NCBI GenBank assembly: GCA_964401615.1
Contig: CAYNZF010000027.1
Location: 1 to 23,696, forward strand
Direction of reading: 5' to 3'
Length of the DNA: 23,696 nt
Source: JAXGQD01 sp964401615
Lineage (GTDB): Bacteria > Bacillota > Clostridia > Saccharofermentanales > Fastidiosipilaceae
Below, one piece after another: positions 15,414-23,449 of this stretch; within the stretch, counting starts at the first letter, position 1; each line of letters opens with the position of its first letter. The notes below the pieces were generated by a model, which saw nothing but the letters and a program-made list of their open reading frames with translations, was not told the DNA's origin and did no database searches. Position numbers and translations under genes: made by a program.

Positions 15414-15700
15414 TAAATTTAAAAGCGAAGACCGGGACGGCCCTTTATTCGGAGCAGACAGAGAGTGCGCGAAAGCTGAGAGCGCACGGGCAGGATAAAA
15501 CGGCAGATCACCCGTGAGCTGTGAGACTGAAAGCCCTTACTCAGGCCCGGTGCCTGAATTTCGGCTCAGGTTTTGCCGGTAATCCCGCAGGGGCTGCATC
15601 GTTAAAACAGTAAGAGGGAAGCTCGATCCAGACGGCTTCCGAATTCGGGTGGCACCGCGCTCTGTGAGCGTCCCGTCAAAGGGGTGCTTTTTTTTTGAAA
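15414..15700 (+). promoter_or_regulatory. T-box riboswitch of ileS
   Basis: Senses uncharged tRNA and lets transcription read into ileS. Stem I tip: GTGCGC (15465-15470) pairs with GCGCAC (15482-15487) and is flanked by AGAGAG and GAAAGCTGAGA, typical T-box elements. A plausible Ile specifier is ATC at 15507-15509 (GGCAGATCACC). The antiterminator is CGGG (15646-15649), the 7-nt bulge TGGCACC, GCGCTC paired with GAGCG, and CCCG (15672-15675). The alternative terminator pairs GCACC with GGTGC (15683-15687) and ends in nine T (15688-15696). The bulge reads UGGC, whereas A73 of tRNA-Ile would be expected to pair with UGGU. Confidence 0.9.
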
Positions 15701-15733
15701 AAACGCGTGAGCGATGAATGGGGAGATATAAAA

Positions 15734-18700
15734 ATGTATAAGAAAGTCAATTCTGACATGGGTTTTGTGGCTCGTGAGGAAGAAATCCTGAACTTCTGGA
15801 AAGAAGAGGATATCTATAAAAAGCAAGTCGCCCAAAGCCGGAGCGAAGGCAAGGAAAATTTCACCATTTATGATGGGCCGCCCACGGCGAATGGCAAGCC
15901 GCACATCGGCCATATCCTGACGCGCGCCATCAAGGACATTTATCCCCGCCACCGGGTGATGAAAGGTTACAACGTGGTTTTTAAAGCCGGTTGGGACACA
16001 CATGGCCTGCCCGTTGAACTGGAAGTGGAGAAGGCTTTGGGCATCAACGGCAAGCCCGAGATTGAAGCCTACGGTATAGAGCCCTTTATCAAAAAATGCA
16101 AAGAATCCGTCTGGACCTACAAAGATGAATGGGAACAGATCTCCGCGCGTGTCGCTTACTGGGCAGACATGGAAGACCCCTATGTCACCTACGAAAACAA
16201 TTACATCGAATCGGAATGGTGGGCACTTAAACGCTTCTGGGACCAGGGTCTGCTTTATAAAGGCTATAAAATCGTCCCCTACTGCCCGCGCTGCGGCACC
16301 TCGCTCTCCAGCCATGAAGTCGCGCAAGGTTACAAAGACGTGACGGACACCTCCATATTTGTGAGATTCAAAGTCAAAGCCGCCCAGGATACCTACCTTG
16401 CGGCCTGGACCACGACACCCTGGACCCTGCCCTCCAACGTCGCGCTCTGTGTCAATCCTGACGAAGAATACGTGCTGATTGAAGTTAAGGAAGCATTGGA
16501 TCAAGAACACAGCCACACTGACCGTTGTGACTGTGCGCATACCCATGCGGAGCACGCCCACGCCCATGATGAATCGCACGGTACGGAGGCCGCCAAGCCG
16601 ACAAAAACCGTACGCTACTATATGGCCGGTGTTCTGGTTCCCGCGCTCTTTGGGGAAAACTACAAAATCATCGAACGTATCAAGGGCATTAATCTGGAAG
16701 GGCTGGAATATGAGCCTTTGCTGCCTTTTGCCAACGAGACCGTTGAGCTTAGTAAAAAGAAGGCCTTCTACGTTACTTCCGACGATTATGTCACGATGTC
16801 TGACGGTACCGGCATCGTCCACATTGCCCCGGCTTTCGGTGAAGATGACGCCCGCATCGGCAGACGCTACGATTTACCGCTGGTGCAGCTGGTCAAAGAA
16901 GACGGTACTCTGCCTGAAGACGCGCAGGAACTGGCGGGCCTCTTTGTAAAAGACGCCGACCCCCTGATCATAAAAAAGCTGGCTGCGGCCGGGCTTTTGC
17001 TGCGGACCCAAAAATACGAGCACAGCTACCCTTTCTGCTGGCGCTGTGACACACCGCTCATTTATTACGCCAGACACTCCTGGTTTATCGAAATGACCAA
17101 GGTCAGAGACCAACTGGTCGCCAACAACAACACCGTCAACTGGATTCCGGAAAGCATCGGTTCCGGCCGCTTTGGCAACTTCCTTGAAAATGTGGTCGAT
17201 TGGGGCCTCTCGCGCGAGCGCTATTGGGGTACGCCGCTGCCGGTCTGGGTCTGTCCTGATTGCGGTAAACGCCATATGATCGGCTCGATCGACGAATTGA
17301 AAGAAATGTCGCCGGATTGCCCTGAGGATATCGAATTGCACCGCCCATACATCGATCAGGTCCACGTGACCTGCCCGGACTGCGGCAGCCTTATGGACCG
17401 TGTTTCCGAAGTCATTGACTGCTGGTTTGACTCAGGGGCCATGCCTTTTGCCCAATGGCACTATCCATTTGAAAATAAAGAGCTTTTTGAGACCCGTTTC
17501 CCGGCCGATTTCATCTCGGAAGCCCTGGATCAGACTCGCGGCTGGTTCTATTCGCTGATGGCCATCGGGACCGGCATTTTTGAGCAAAGCCCTTACAGAA
17601 ACTGCGAAGTCATGGGTCTGGTGCAGGACAAAAACGGTCAGAAAATGTCCAAACACAAGGGTAACGTGGTCGATCCGTGGAACATCCTGAACAGCAAAGG
17701 CGCGGACGCCATTCGCTGGTATTTCTACACCAATTCCAATCCCTGGCTGCCCAGTCGTTATTCCGATGACGCGGTCGCCGAGGGACAGCGCAAGTTCATG
17801 GGTACGCTCTGGAATACTTATGCTTTCTATATCATGTACGCAGAGATCGACGGCTTTAACCCGCGCGAGCATCAGTTCGATGAAGCCACAATGACGGTCA
17901 TGGACCGCTGGATCCTTTCGCGTCTGCAATCACTCGTTTTAAAAGTTGATCGCAGCCTCGACCAGTACGACATCACGACCGGCGGGCGTGCCCTGACGGA
18001 TTTCGTCGATGAACTTTCCAACTGGTACGTGCGCCGCAATCGCGAACGCTATTGGGCAGGGGATATGACCCAGGACAAAATCAATGCCTATCTGACTCTG
18101 TACACGGTTCTTGAAACCATCATTCGCCTGGCAGCCCCTTTTGTTCCGTTCGTGACGGAAAGCATTTACCAGAATCTGGTCCGTTCGATCGATCCTGAAG
18201 CCAAAGAAAGCATTCACCTTTGCGCCTATCCCGCTGCGGATACCGCACTCATCGACAAGGCCCTGGAAGCGAACATGGAGGACCTGCTCAAGGTGGTCGT
18301 GCTGGGACGGGCCGCGCGCAATACCTCAGCGGTCAAAAACCGCCAGCCATTGGCGGAAATGTTTGTTTCGGGCCTAAGCATGAATGAAGAATTCACCGCT
18401 CTGGCCCTGGACGAGTTGAATGTCAAAGCCTGTCACTTCATCACGGACGCGAGCGAGTTGGAAGACTACGGCTTCAAGCCGCAGTTGAAGACACTCGGCC
18501 GCAGATTTGGTAAAAATCTCCCCTCTTTGAGCGAAGTGTTGAAGCAGCTGGACGGCCGCGCGGCGATGCATGAACTAAAAACGAGTGGACAAGTGGTCGT
18601 TGAGCTGGACGGAGAAAAGCACGCGCTCACGGAAGAAGATTTGCTCATTGAGCGCAGACAGGCTGAAGGCCTGGCCAGCGCGAGCGATCACGGTGTGACG

Positions 18701-19006
18701 GTCGCGCTCGATCTGAAGCTGACCGCGGAACTGATAAAAGAGGGTCTGATGCGCGAGCTGGTTTCCAAAATTCAAACCATGCGTAAAGAAACGGACTTCA
18801 ATGTGGTTGACCGCATCGTGGTCGCCTATAAAGCAGATGAGGAGCTGGAGGCCGTCTTCACAAGTCAGGCAGAGGAAATAAAAGCTGAAGTTTTGGCTGC
18901 AGAACTGCTACAATTAGACGATGAAGCCATCGCTCAGGCTGAAACCATAAAGGAATGGAACATCAACGGCCATGACTGCACCCTGGCCCTGAGACGGTTT
19001 CACTGA
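15734..19006 (+). CDS. ileS: Isoleucyl-tRNA synthetase with a His-rich insertion
   Basis: Charges tRNA-Ile and edits misactivated valine. In the 1090-residue protein HIGH is at 57-60 (DGPPTANGKPHIGH), KMSKH at 637-641, and GWDTHGLPVELEVEKALG identifies IleRS of the long, eukaryote-like class. The editing domain (CP1) includes TTTPWTLPSN and DGTGIVHIAPAFGEDD. Cys pairs occur at about 183 (CPRC), 436 (CWRC), 507 (CPDC) and 547 (CPDC). Unusual: residues about 256-285, inside the editing region, form a His-rich insert (8 His and 2 Cys) with no frameshift. The ATG at 15734, with GGGGAG upstream, is preferred to a TTG at 15695 inside the T-box terminator. Regulated by the T-box. Confidence 0.96.
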   Translation: MYKKVNSDMGFVAREEEILNFWKEEDIYKKQVAQSRSEGKENFTIYDGPPTANGKPHIGHILTRAIKDIYPRHRVMKGYNVVFKAGWDTHGLPVELEVEKALGINGKPEIEAYGIEPFIKKCKESVWTYKDEWEQISARVAYWADMEDPYVTYENNYIESEWWALKRFWDQGLLYKGYKIVPYCPRCGTSLSSHEVAQGYKDVTDTSIFVRFKVKAAQDTYLAAWTTTPWTLPSNVALCVNPDEEYVLIEVKEALDQEHSHTDRCDCAHTHAEHAHAHDESHGTEAAKPTKTVRYYMAGVLVPALFGENYKIIERIKGINLEGLEYEPLLPFANETVELSKKKAFYVTSDDYVTMSDGTGIVHIAPAFGEDDARIGRRYDLPLVQLVKEDGTLPEDAQELAGLFVKDADPLIIKKLAAAGLLLRTQKYEHSYPFCWRCDTPLIYYARHSWFIEMTKVRDQLVANNNTVNWIPESIGSGRFGNFLENVVDWGLSRERYWGTPLPVWVCPDCGKRHMIGSIDELKEMSPDCPEDIELHRPYIDQVHVTCPDCGSLMDRVSEVIDCWFDSGAMPFAQWHYPFENKELFETRFPADFISEALDQTRGWFYSLMAIGTGIFEQSPYRNCEVMGLVQDKNGQKMSKHKGNVVDPWNILNSKGADAIRWYFYTNSNPWLPSRYSDDAVAEGQRKFMGTLWNTYAFYIMYAEIDGFNPREHQFDEATMTVMDRWILSRLQSLVLKVDRSLDQYDITTGGRALTDFVDELSNWYVRRNRERYWAGDMTQDKINAYLTLYTVLETIIRLAAPFVPFVTESIYQNLVRSIDPEAKESIHLCAYPAADTALIDKALEANMEDLLKVVVLGRAARNTSAVKNRQPLAEMFVSGLSMNEEFTALALDELNVKACHFITDASELEDYGFKPQLKTLGRRFGKNLPSLSEVLKQLDGRAAMHELKTSGQVVVELDGEKHALTEEDLLIERRQAEGLASASDHGVTVALDLKLTAELIKEGLMRELVSKIQTMRKETDFNVVDRIVVAYKADEELEAVFTSQAEEIKAEVLAAELLQLDDEAIAQAETIKEWNINGHDCTLALRRFH

Positions 19007-19023
19007 TCAAAAAGAAAATTGAA

Positions 19024-19051
19024 GGCTCAAGACCGGAAACGGCCTTGAGCC
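19024..19051 (+). repeat. Hairpin with GAAA tetraloop between ileS and the M50 gene
   Basis: GGCTCAAG (19024-19031) pairs perfectly with CTTGAGCC (19044-19051). One A/C mismatch leads to CCG/CGG capped by GAAA, a GNRA tetraloop. No T tract follows, so it is probably not a simple terminator. It could shield the ileS mRNA end or set expression of the next gene, whose TTG start is 17 nt on. Confidence 0.6.
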
Positions 19052-19068
19052 GCGAAAGAGGAACTTAA

Positions 19069-19785
19069 TTGTTTGATGTAATTGCGGGGCGCGCCGACTT
19101 ATCAATCTATATTATGCGTATTATCGTCCTGTTGATGTCTCTGAGCCTGCATGAATACTGGCACGCTCGGACAGCGTACAAACTGGGCGATGACACCGCC
19201 AGCCTGGCCGGTCGCCTGACCCTCAACCCGGCCGCGCATCTCGACCCGCTCGGAACCCTGTTTATTGTCATGGGGGCACCTGTGGGCTGGGCCAAGCCTG
19301 TACCGGTCAATCCCAGCCGTTTTCGCCGCGATATCAGCATGAAAAAAGGCTTCAGCCTGGTATCGGCCGCCGGCCCGCTGAGCAATCTGGCCTTGTCAGT
19401 AGCAGGCGCGTTTTTCTATTATGTGACCGCCTTCCTGCAGCTGCTGCTCTTTAGAAACGGCAGCAGCGGTTTCGCGGCCACGCTGGCTGAAAACGCCAAC
19501 GTGCTGTTTTACCTCTTTTTCGTGACCAATATCATGCTCGCGGTTTTCAATCTTTTACCTGTTCCGCCGCTGGACGGATCGAAAATTCTGGCCGGCGTGC
19601 TTCCGGCACAGGCCTACAACTGGCTGATGCGTAACGAACGCTACATCGGTATCGGATTTCTGCTTGTTTTCGTGATGAGTCCGCGCCTGATCGGGACAGT
19701 GATCGGTTTTGTCGCCAATCCCATCATCAGCATCATCGACTTTCCCTTAAACGCCCTTTACAACTGGCTGGTCAGCGTCTTGTAA
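19069..19785 (+). CDS. Site-2 protease-like M50 membrane metalloprotease
   Basis: An intramembrane zinc metalloprotease of the group commonly found next to scpA in Firmicutes; its substrate is unknown. In the 238-residue protein the zinc site HExxH is at 28-32 (LHEYWHA) in the first transmembrane helix. The third ligand is D169 in NLLPVPPLDGSKI. Hydrophobic segments lie at about 14-28, 97-127, 145-163 and 192-225. No PDZ domain is present, unlike RseP. The TTG start at 19069 has AGAGGA 6-7 nt upstream. Followed after 18 nt by scpA. Confidence 0.88.
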   Translation: MFDVIAGRADLSIYIMRIIVLLMSLSLHEYWHARTAYKLGDDTASLAGRLTLNPAAHLDPLGTLFIVMGAPVGWAKPVPVNPSRFRRDISMKKGFSLVSAAGPLSNLALSVAGAFFYYVTAFLQLLLFRNGSSGFAATLAENANVLFYLFFVTNIMLAVFNLLPVPPLDGSKILAGVLPAQAYNWLMRNERYIGIGFLLVFVMSPRLIGTVIGFVANPIISIIDFPLNALYNWLVSVL

Positions 19786-19803
19786 TGAAAAGCCGAAATT
19801 GAA

Positions 19804-20682
19804 ATGGAAAAATCGGAAGCCCCTTATCAGAGCCACACCTCCGGGCGGGTCGAACTGCCCCCCTTGACGCTGGATGCCTACAGTGGACCTCTGGATCTGC
19901 TTTTTGCCCTGATCGATCGTCAGAAAATCGACATTTACGACATCCCCATCGCCCGGGTGACTGAACAGTACATGCGCTTCCTTGAAGCCATGGTCATTCC
20001 TGACATGGACCTGGCCTCGGACTTCCTGGTCATGGCCGCGACCTTGCTGCAGATCAAGTCGCGTATGCTTTTGCCCAAAGCGAATGAGAGCGGAGAAAAC
20101 GCCGCCGATCCACGCGAAGAACTTGTCCTGAGACTGCTCGAATACCGGCGCTGCAAGCTCCTGGCCGAAGAATTGAAGAAGCGCCAGGCCTACTATGGTG
20201 ACTGTTATTTCAGACTTCCTGAAAGTGCCTCCCGACTGGAACTGGAGCTTCCGATCAGCGAGAACAGTGATCTAACGCTCAACGCGGACAAATTTTTAAG
20301 AGCCGCTGCGCAGTTAAACGAACGCAACACCTTGCGTTACAATGATCTGAGCGAGAAGCTGACGCATATTTTGCGGCGTGAAAAAGTCAATTTGATTGAC
20401 AAATTGAGGATGATCTGGCAGCGGGTCCGTCAACGCGGCCATTTTTTCTTCCATGAACTTTTTCCTGAGCACGCGGGCAAAACGGAACGCGTCACCGCTT
20501 TCCTGGCCTTGCTCGAGCTTTTACGCGGAAAACGAATCGATGTCAAACAAAGCGCGGCTTTCGCCCCTCTGGAGGTCTTTTTGCTGGAGGATGAGGCCGT
20601 GAGCGGGGAAGATGAGGCAGAATTCAGCTCGTGGCTGGAGAAGTCCGAACTCAGCAAAGCAGAGCAAGCCTACCAGAACTGA
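19804..20682 (+). CDS. scpA: Segregation and condensation protein A
   Basis: Kleisin subunit that bridges SMC heads in chromosome condensation. In the 292-residue protein the N-terminal region has the conserved LDAYSGPLDLLFALIDRQKIDIYDIPIARVTEQY pattern, DMDLASDFLVMAATLLQIKSRMLLP, and LVLRLLEYRRCKLLAEEL. The C-terminal winged helix (about 205-265) contains RVTAFLALLELLRGKRI. A low-complexity acidic tail of about 25 residues makes it longer than the typical 250. No clear ribosome binding site precedes the ATG. Paired with scpB 11 nt downstream. Confidence 0.95.
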   Translation: MEKSEAPYQSHTSGRVELPPLTLDAYSGPLDLLFALIDRQKIDIYDIPIARVTEQYMRFLEAMVIPDMDLASDFLVMAATLLQIKSRMLLPKANESGENAADPREELVLRLLEYRRCKLLAEELKKRQAYYGDCYFRLPESASRLELELPISENSDLTLNADKFLRAAAQLNERNTLRYNDLSEKLTHILRREKVNLIDKLRMIWQRVRQRGHFFFHELFPEHAGKTERVTAFLALLELLRGKRIDVKQSAAFAPLEVFLLEDEAVSGEDEAEFSSWLEKSELSKAEQAYQN

Positions 20683-20693
20683 CATGAACGGAT

Positions 20694-21365
20694 GTGAACA
20701 AATCGATGGACAATGGCATTGCAAGTATCAATATCGAAGAAGAGCTCCGCAGCAGGAGAATCGCTCCGGAACAACTGCCGGCTGCCCTGGAAGCCTTGCT
20801 GTTCGCGGCCGGAGACCCGCTGAACCCGGAAATCATGGCTGAATGTACCGCTTATCCTGTTGAAGAGATTCTCCCTGTGTTAAAGCGCATGGAGGAAGAC
20901 TATCTCGCTCAGGCGGGCAGAGGCCTGTGGCTGCGTGAAGTAAAAGGCGCCTATGTTCTCTCCACCAAAGCAGAATTGCGTGAAGTACTGGCCGGGCTTT
21001 TCAAACCGCGCACCGTCGCCGCTTTGACTCAAGCCGCGTATGAAGTCCTGGCCGTCGTCGCCTACAATCAACCGGTCACCCGTGCGCAGGTCGAGGCTGT
21101 CCGAGGAGTCAATTCAGACAGCCTGATGACCCGGCTCGAGGAAAGGGGCCTGATCGCGAATGTGGGTACCCTCGATGCGCCCGGCCGCCCCGGCCTCTTC
21201 GAAACCACTCAACAATTTTTACTTGACATGAATCTCAGCGATGCCAAGCAGCTCCCCCCCATGGATATGCTGATGTATTCTTCCTTGCAAGCCCTTGAAC
21301 ATAAACTTGAACAGGCACAGAAAAGTGGTGACCACGTCGCGGAGCTCGCCGATGACGAGCCCTGA
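20694..21365 (+). CDS. scpB: Segregation and condensation protein B
   Basis: Partner of ScpA in the SMC complex. In the 223-residue protein two winged-helix domains are seen, with PAALEALLFAAGDPLNPEIM at the start, YEVLAVVAYNQPVTRAQVEAVRGVNSDSLM in the second domain, and LDAPGRPGLFETTQQFLLDMNL at the C-terminal edge. The GTG at 20694 is chosen; ATG 20706 is an alternative and neither has a clear Shine-Dalgarno. The last 40 residues are acidic and unlike the core. scpAB is the standard pair. Confidence 0.94.
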   Translation: MNKSMDNGIASINIEEELRSRRIAPEQLPAALEALLFAAGDPLNPEIMAECTAYPVEEILPVLKRMEEDYLAQAGRGLWLREVKGAYVLSTKAELREVLAGLFKPRTVAALTQAAYEVLAVVAYNQPVTRAQVEAVRGVNSDSLMTRLEERGLIANVGTLDAPGRPGLFETTQQFLLDMNLSDAKQLPPMDMLMYSSLQALEHKLEQAQKSGDHVAELADDEP

Positions 21366-21387
21366 TTGAAGGGTATCACTGAAAATT

Positions 21388-21399
21388 CTGAAATTTCAG
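21388..21399. repeat. 12-bp palindrome after scpB
   Basis: CTGAAATTTCAG is a perfect palindrome 22 bp after the scpB stop. A second CTGAAA lies just upstream (21380-21385), so either copy can pair with TTTCAG. No T tract follows directly; the T run is at 21411-21416. It could be a weak terminator stem or a protein-binding site. Confidence 0.3.
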
Positions 21400-21483
21400 C
21401 AAATCCTCCCTTTTTTGCCGTGAAATCGCCAAAACATCAGCTCGTCCTCTCAATACCAGCTGCGATCCAGGCGGAAAGTTTAT

Positions 21484-21512
21484 TTCCTTATTCTGTTTTC
21501 TTATCCTATAAT
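21484..21512 (+). promoter_or_regulatory. Candidate promoter of the carboxyltransferase operon
   Basis: A perfect TATAAT at 21507-21512 sits in an AT-rich stretch. The -35 at 17 bp (TTCCTT) is weak. Transcription from about 21519 would give a leader of about 64 nt ahead of the ATG at 21583. The gap after scpB supports a new transcription unit here. Confidence 0.5.
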
Positions 21513-21582
21513 TACAAGACAGCTTTTATAGGCACAACAGAAGCTCCTGCGGCTGGTCGTGGGAGTGGAAAAGAGGATATTT

Positions 21583-23004
21583 ATGAGCTCTCGCCAAAAA
21601 ATGGAAACATACAAACCCGCTGCGCTGCGCCAATCCAGCGGTTTGGCCTTTGTGCGCGCTTTGTTGGACCAGGCGAGCTTTGTTGAACAGGATAGTTTTC
21701 TCAGCAGCACCGGCAGCCCTGCGTTTGAGCGCCGTCCCATCCCCGGTGACGGCCTGGTCAGCGGTTTTGGGACCGTGGCCGGAAGTCCGGTCTATATCGC
21801 CGCGCAAGATGGCGAAGTATATAAGGGTTCAGTGGGTATGGTTCATGCCAAAAAATTCGTCAAAATTTGCGAGCAGGCCATCACTTCTTATACCCCATTG
21901 ATCATCGTGCTTGATTCCGGCGGCGTGCGGGTCGAAGAGGGTCTGGCTGCCCTGGATGCGACGGGTCAAATGATGCAGGCCTTGCAAGCCGCTCAAGGAA
22001 TTGTTCCTGTGATCGTAATTGTCAAAGGTCCGGTAGTGGGCGCCTTGAGTTTAGTCATGGGCCTGGCCGATGCGGTCATTGTCTGTGAAGAGCGGGGCGG
22101 CGTATTTCTGCATGGTCCCGGGGTTACCCTGGCTGAAGAAGAGTCAACGGAGCGGCCGGAAGACCTGGGCGGGGCTGCCGTTTTGGCGCGTATCGCCGGT
22201 ACGGCGGGCTTTACCGTGAAAGACGAGGCAGAGCTGGTCCAATTACTGGCGCGCTTATTATCCTACCGCACGAAAGAAGACCGCTGGATTGATGACCCCA
22301 ACCGACTCAGTCCTGAACTCAACGAGGCCGCAGCCGGACTGGATGAGGGTATAGACATGAGGCAGGTGCTGGAAGCGGTGTTTGACCACGGCACGCTTTG
22401 GCCTGCGTTCGCGGAGTACGCCTCTGAGCTGTTTTGCGGTCTGGCGCGTCTTGGCGGAACCGCGGTCGCAGTCGTAGCCGAAACAGAAGCGTCCCTCGGT
22501 CTGGCCGTCGGTTCCAAGCTGGAAAACTTCCTGAAACTGGCGGAGAGTTTCAACCTGCCCCTCATCAGTTTCACAAACAGTGAAGGCTTCAGGCGAGGTT
22601 CAGCAGCAGCGCGTGATGGGATCGCCATCAGCGCAGCGGATCTGTGTCAGGCCTTTTTAAATTATGACAATGTGCGACTTAATGTTTATGTCGGAAAAGC
22701 TTTTGGCAGCCATTTGCTGGCCTTCAACAGTAAATTCCTTGGCTGTGATCGTGCCTTTGCCTGGCCGACGGCGGAACTTGGTTTGATTACCGCTGATCAG
22801 GCTTTGAGCCTGTTCGGAGCGAAAGACCTGGAAGCAGCGGCCGATCCGGTAACGGAAAGGGCCGCTTTGCTTGAGCAATACGCGGAACGCTACAACTCCT
22901 TGAATGATGCGGCCACCGCAGGAATCATTGATGAAATCATCACGCCTGAGGCGACCCGACCCTATTTATACAAGGCTCTGCAATCACTCAACGCGGCTCT
23001 GTGA
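21583..23004 (+). CDS. Divergent acyl-CoA carboxyltransferase (12S/MmdA-like)
   Basis: Crotonase-fold carboxyltransferase related to the 12S subunit of transcarboxylase and to methylmalonyl-CoA decarboxylase alpha. In the 473-residue protein, FVRALLDQASFVEQDSF and IPGDGLVSGFGTV begin the first domain (about 15-245), with the oxyanion regions DSGGVRVEEG and GPVVGALSL. The second domain (about 285-470) has LISFTNSEGFRRG and KAFGSHLLAFNSKFLG, then AFAWPTAELGLI. Relative to MmdA it lacks about 30 N-terminal residues. The usual GPxAGG and KAYGGAY glycines are replaced (VVGAL and KAFGSHL). The ATG has AAGAGGAT upstream. Its acyl-CoA substrate cannot be told. Confidence 0.85.
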   Translation: MSSRQKMETYKPAALRQSSGLAFVRALLDQASFVEQDSFLSSTGSPAFERRPIPGDGLVSGFGTVAGSPVYIAAQDGEVYKGSVGMVHAKKFVKICEQAITSYTPLIIVLDSGGVRVEEGLAALDATGQMMQALQAAQGIVPVIVIVKGPVVGALSLVMGLADAVIVCEERGGVFLHGPGVTLAEEESTERPEDLGGAAVLARIAGTAGFTVKDEAELVQLLARLLSYRTKEDRWIDDPNRLSPELNEAAAGLDEGIDMRQVLEAVFDHGTLWPAFAEYASELFCGLARLGGTAVAVVAETEASLGLAVGSKLENFLKLAESFNLPLISFTNSEGFRRGSAAARDGIAISAADLCQAFLNYDNVRLNVYVGKAFGSHLLAFNSKFLGCDRAFAWPTAELGLITADQALSLFGAKDLEAAADPVTERAALLEQYAERYNSLNDAATAGIIDEIITPEATRPYLYKALQSLNAAL

Positions 23005-23047
23005 CACAGCGACGTCAAGTCATAACAGCCAGATACCGGAGGAAAAC

Positions 23048-23446
23048 ATGAAGTACTACAATATCAAAGTCAACGGGAAAAACTATCAAGTGGAAGTGGA
23101 AGAAGTGTCGGCCGCCGGCCCGGACGCGACGCCAAGCCCTGCGGCAGTCACCCCGGTCAAGCCTGAGGCCGCCGCTGCTGCAGCCCCGGTCGTCGATACA
23201 GCTAAAGTGAGCGCGGAAGCGGCGGCGGGTGCGACCGCGGTCAGAGCGCCGATGCCAGGTACAGTACTCAAGGTAAAAGTGGAGATGGGTCAGAAAATCG
23301 AAGCCAATACGGTGCTCTGCATTCTTGAAGCCATGAAAATGGAAAATGAGATCATCTTTCCCGGAGCAGGAACGGTGGTGCAAGTCGTGGCCGGCAATGG
23401 TAAATCGGTCAACGCCGGCGATCTGCTCTTCAGCATACAGGAGTAA
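23048..23446 (+). CDS. Biotin carboxyl carrier protein (1.3S-like)
   Basis: Carries CO2 on biotin between two active sites. In the 132-residue protein a short N-terminal strand region (MKYYNIKVNGKNYQVEVEEV) and an Ala/Pro/Val-rich flexible linker (about 21-62) precede the biotinyl domain (about 64-132). The biotin lysine is K97 in EAMKMEN, with APMPGTVLKV before it. This architecture matches transcarboxylase 1.3S and the biotin subunits of sodium-pump decarboxylases. The ATG at 23048 has GGAGG 5 nt upstream; the frame is open further upstream but is not coding in character there. Confidence 0.95.
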   Translation: MKYYNIKVNGKNYQVEVEEVSAAGPDATPSPAAVTPVKPEAAAAAAPVVDTAKVSAEAAAGATAVRAPMPGTVLKVKVEMGQKIEANTVLCILEAMKMENEIIFPGAGTVVQVVAGNGKSVNAGDLLFSIQE

Positions 23447-23449
23447 ACC

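Noticed and set aside
16500..16600. Frameshift or tandem repeat in ileS causing the His-rich stretch
   Set aside because: The reading frame is continuous, IleRS motifs resume directly after it, and the codons for His vary (cac and cat), so it is not a simple slippage artefact.
15602..16822. Long minus-strand open frame (406 codons) across the ileS leader and 5' part
   Set aside because: It lies opposite ileS, which has full class I synthetase motifs, and crosses the T-box. Its translation shows no recognisable domain and reflects codon bias of the sense strand.
21366..21686. Plus-strand open frame directly after scpB (106 codons)
   Set aside because: It overlaps the promoter and start of the carboxyltransferase gene, has no ribosome binding site and no family pattern.
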